64,000 nt of DNA. Source: Anoplopoma fimbria. Its lineage: Eukaryota > Chordata > Actinopteri > Perciformes > Anoplopomatidae. The position numbers were made by a program, and so were the translations under genes. The stretch spans positions 1,856,877 through 1,920,876 of the forward strand of contig NC_072451.1 in the NCBI RefSeq assembly GCF_027596085.1. Reading direction: 5' to 3'. Positions 63,526-64,000 of this stretch are shown piece after piece. The notes under the pieces were generated by a model, which saw only the letters and a program-made list of their open reading frames with translations, was not told where the DNA came from and did no database searches. Numbering within the stretch: position 1 is the stretch's first letter; each line of letters starts with the position of its first letter.

Positions 63526-64000
63526 GCTGGTTAATGGGTAACACTCAGAATTAATGATTAATTCTGTCTTGAAAAGGAAATGTTCTAAGTTCTTCTTTGG
63601 TTGTACTATTCGGCCCTTACTTTGTAAAAAAAAGGCACAGCTTTACAAAAGATTTAAGGTCACCTGGTGGTCAAAGACTTGAAAAATATAAGTACATGCA
63701 TGTTTCTTAAGAAAATTATGAATGCTTTCTCCTATGTGAGGAATAGATGTTCGATAAGTACCGGGTCAAGGCAGCAGGCCTTCTAGACTGAATGATGCTT
63801 ACCTGCAAACAATACAGAGTTATAGAAATCCGGCTGTATGGTGATTATTTTAGCATCCTTCTATCCACACAGTTTATTGATTTGATGATGTGATATTTGT
63901 TATCTGGAGGACCAGAGTTCTTTTGACAAACTTTAAAATCTTCACTTGAATGGAAGCAACGATACCACAATGTAAAAAAAGTCCCCTTTAAGTGAAAGTC
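63525..64000. other. Unassigned AT-rich sequence
   Basis: I see no feature up to the window end. Confidence 0.4.

Overview
This window reads as nuclear DNA of a ray-finned (teleost, probably percomorph) fish with no protein-coding or functional RNA gene that I can support. The evidence is seven long, nearly pure (CA/TG)n arrays, a tRNA-derived SINE with the fish-type 3' tail, a LINE-type 3' end with a (GATAA)n tail, several dispersed repeats that I recognise only as common fish genomic repeats, and an AT-rich composition with stop codons in all frames. The longest open frames (184-226 codons near 31 kb) are artefacts of a 13-bp tandem array. The taxon is inferred from repeat style, not from a marker gene.

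Layout. 0-7 kb: a dispersed repeat (R2) at 0.9-1.2 kb, a GC-richer block at 1.5-1.8 kb, a reverse SINE fragment at 3.6 kb, two copies of a second family (R1) at 3.9 and 5.7 kb, a long TG array at 4.5 kb and a worn SINE fragment at 6.5 kb. 7-24 kb: mostly unique sequence with candidate conserved non-coding blocks (7.4, 9.0, 15.6, 19.4 and 22.9 kb), CA arrays at 12.2 and 12.7 kb, a reverse SINE at 17.4 kb and two R1 copies at 20.5-21.2 kb. 24-39 kb: a TG array at 26.2 kb, R1 at 27.0 kb, a full SINE at 28.1 kb, a 51-copy 13-bp minisatellite at 31.0-31.7 kb inside an R1-related context, and two related R1-bearing elements with inverted terminal sequences at 35.6 and 38.5 kb. 39-64 kb: a 365-bp polypurine tract, a second R2 copy at 40.9 kb, a CA array, a degenerate ~46-bp tandem repeat at 42.7 kb, four R1 copies in the opposite orientation (46-55 kb), a (CCTTG)/(GTCTTG) repeat pair (56.0 kb, inverted at 61.6 kb), a triplicated TG-array unit at 58.6-59.1 kb, the LINE tail at 60 kb and more TG arrays.

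No genes work together here. The most plausible biological role is an intergenic or intronic regulatory landscape: non-repetitive blocks rich in ATTA/TAAT, POU-like and MEIS-like motifs lie between repeat islands. Without an alignment to other vertebrates these remain candidates. The most distinctive structure is the 13-bp minisatellite, in which one of two CpGs per unit is intact in all 51 units while the other is lost in two thirds of them.
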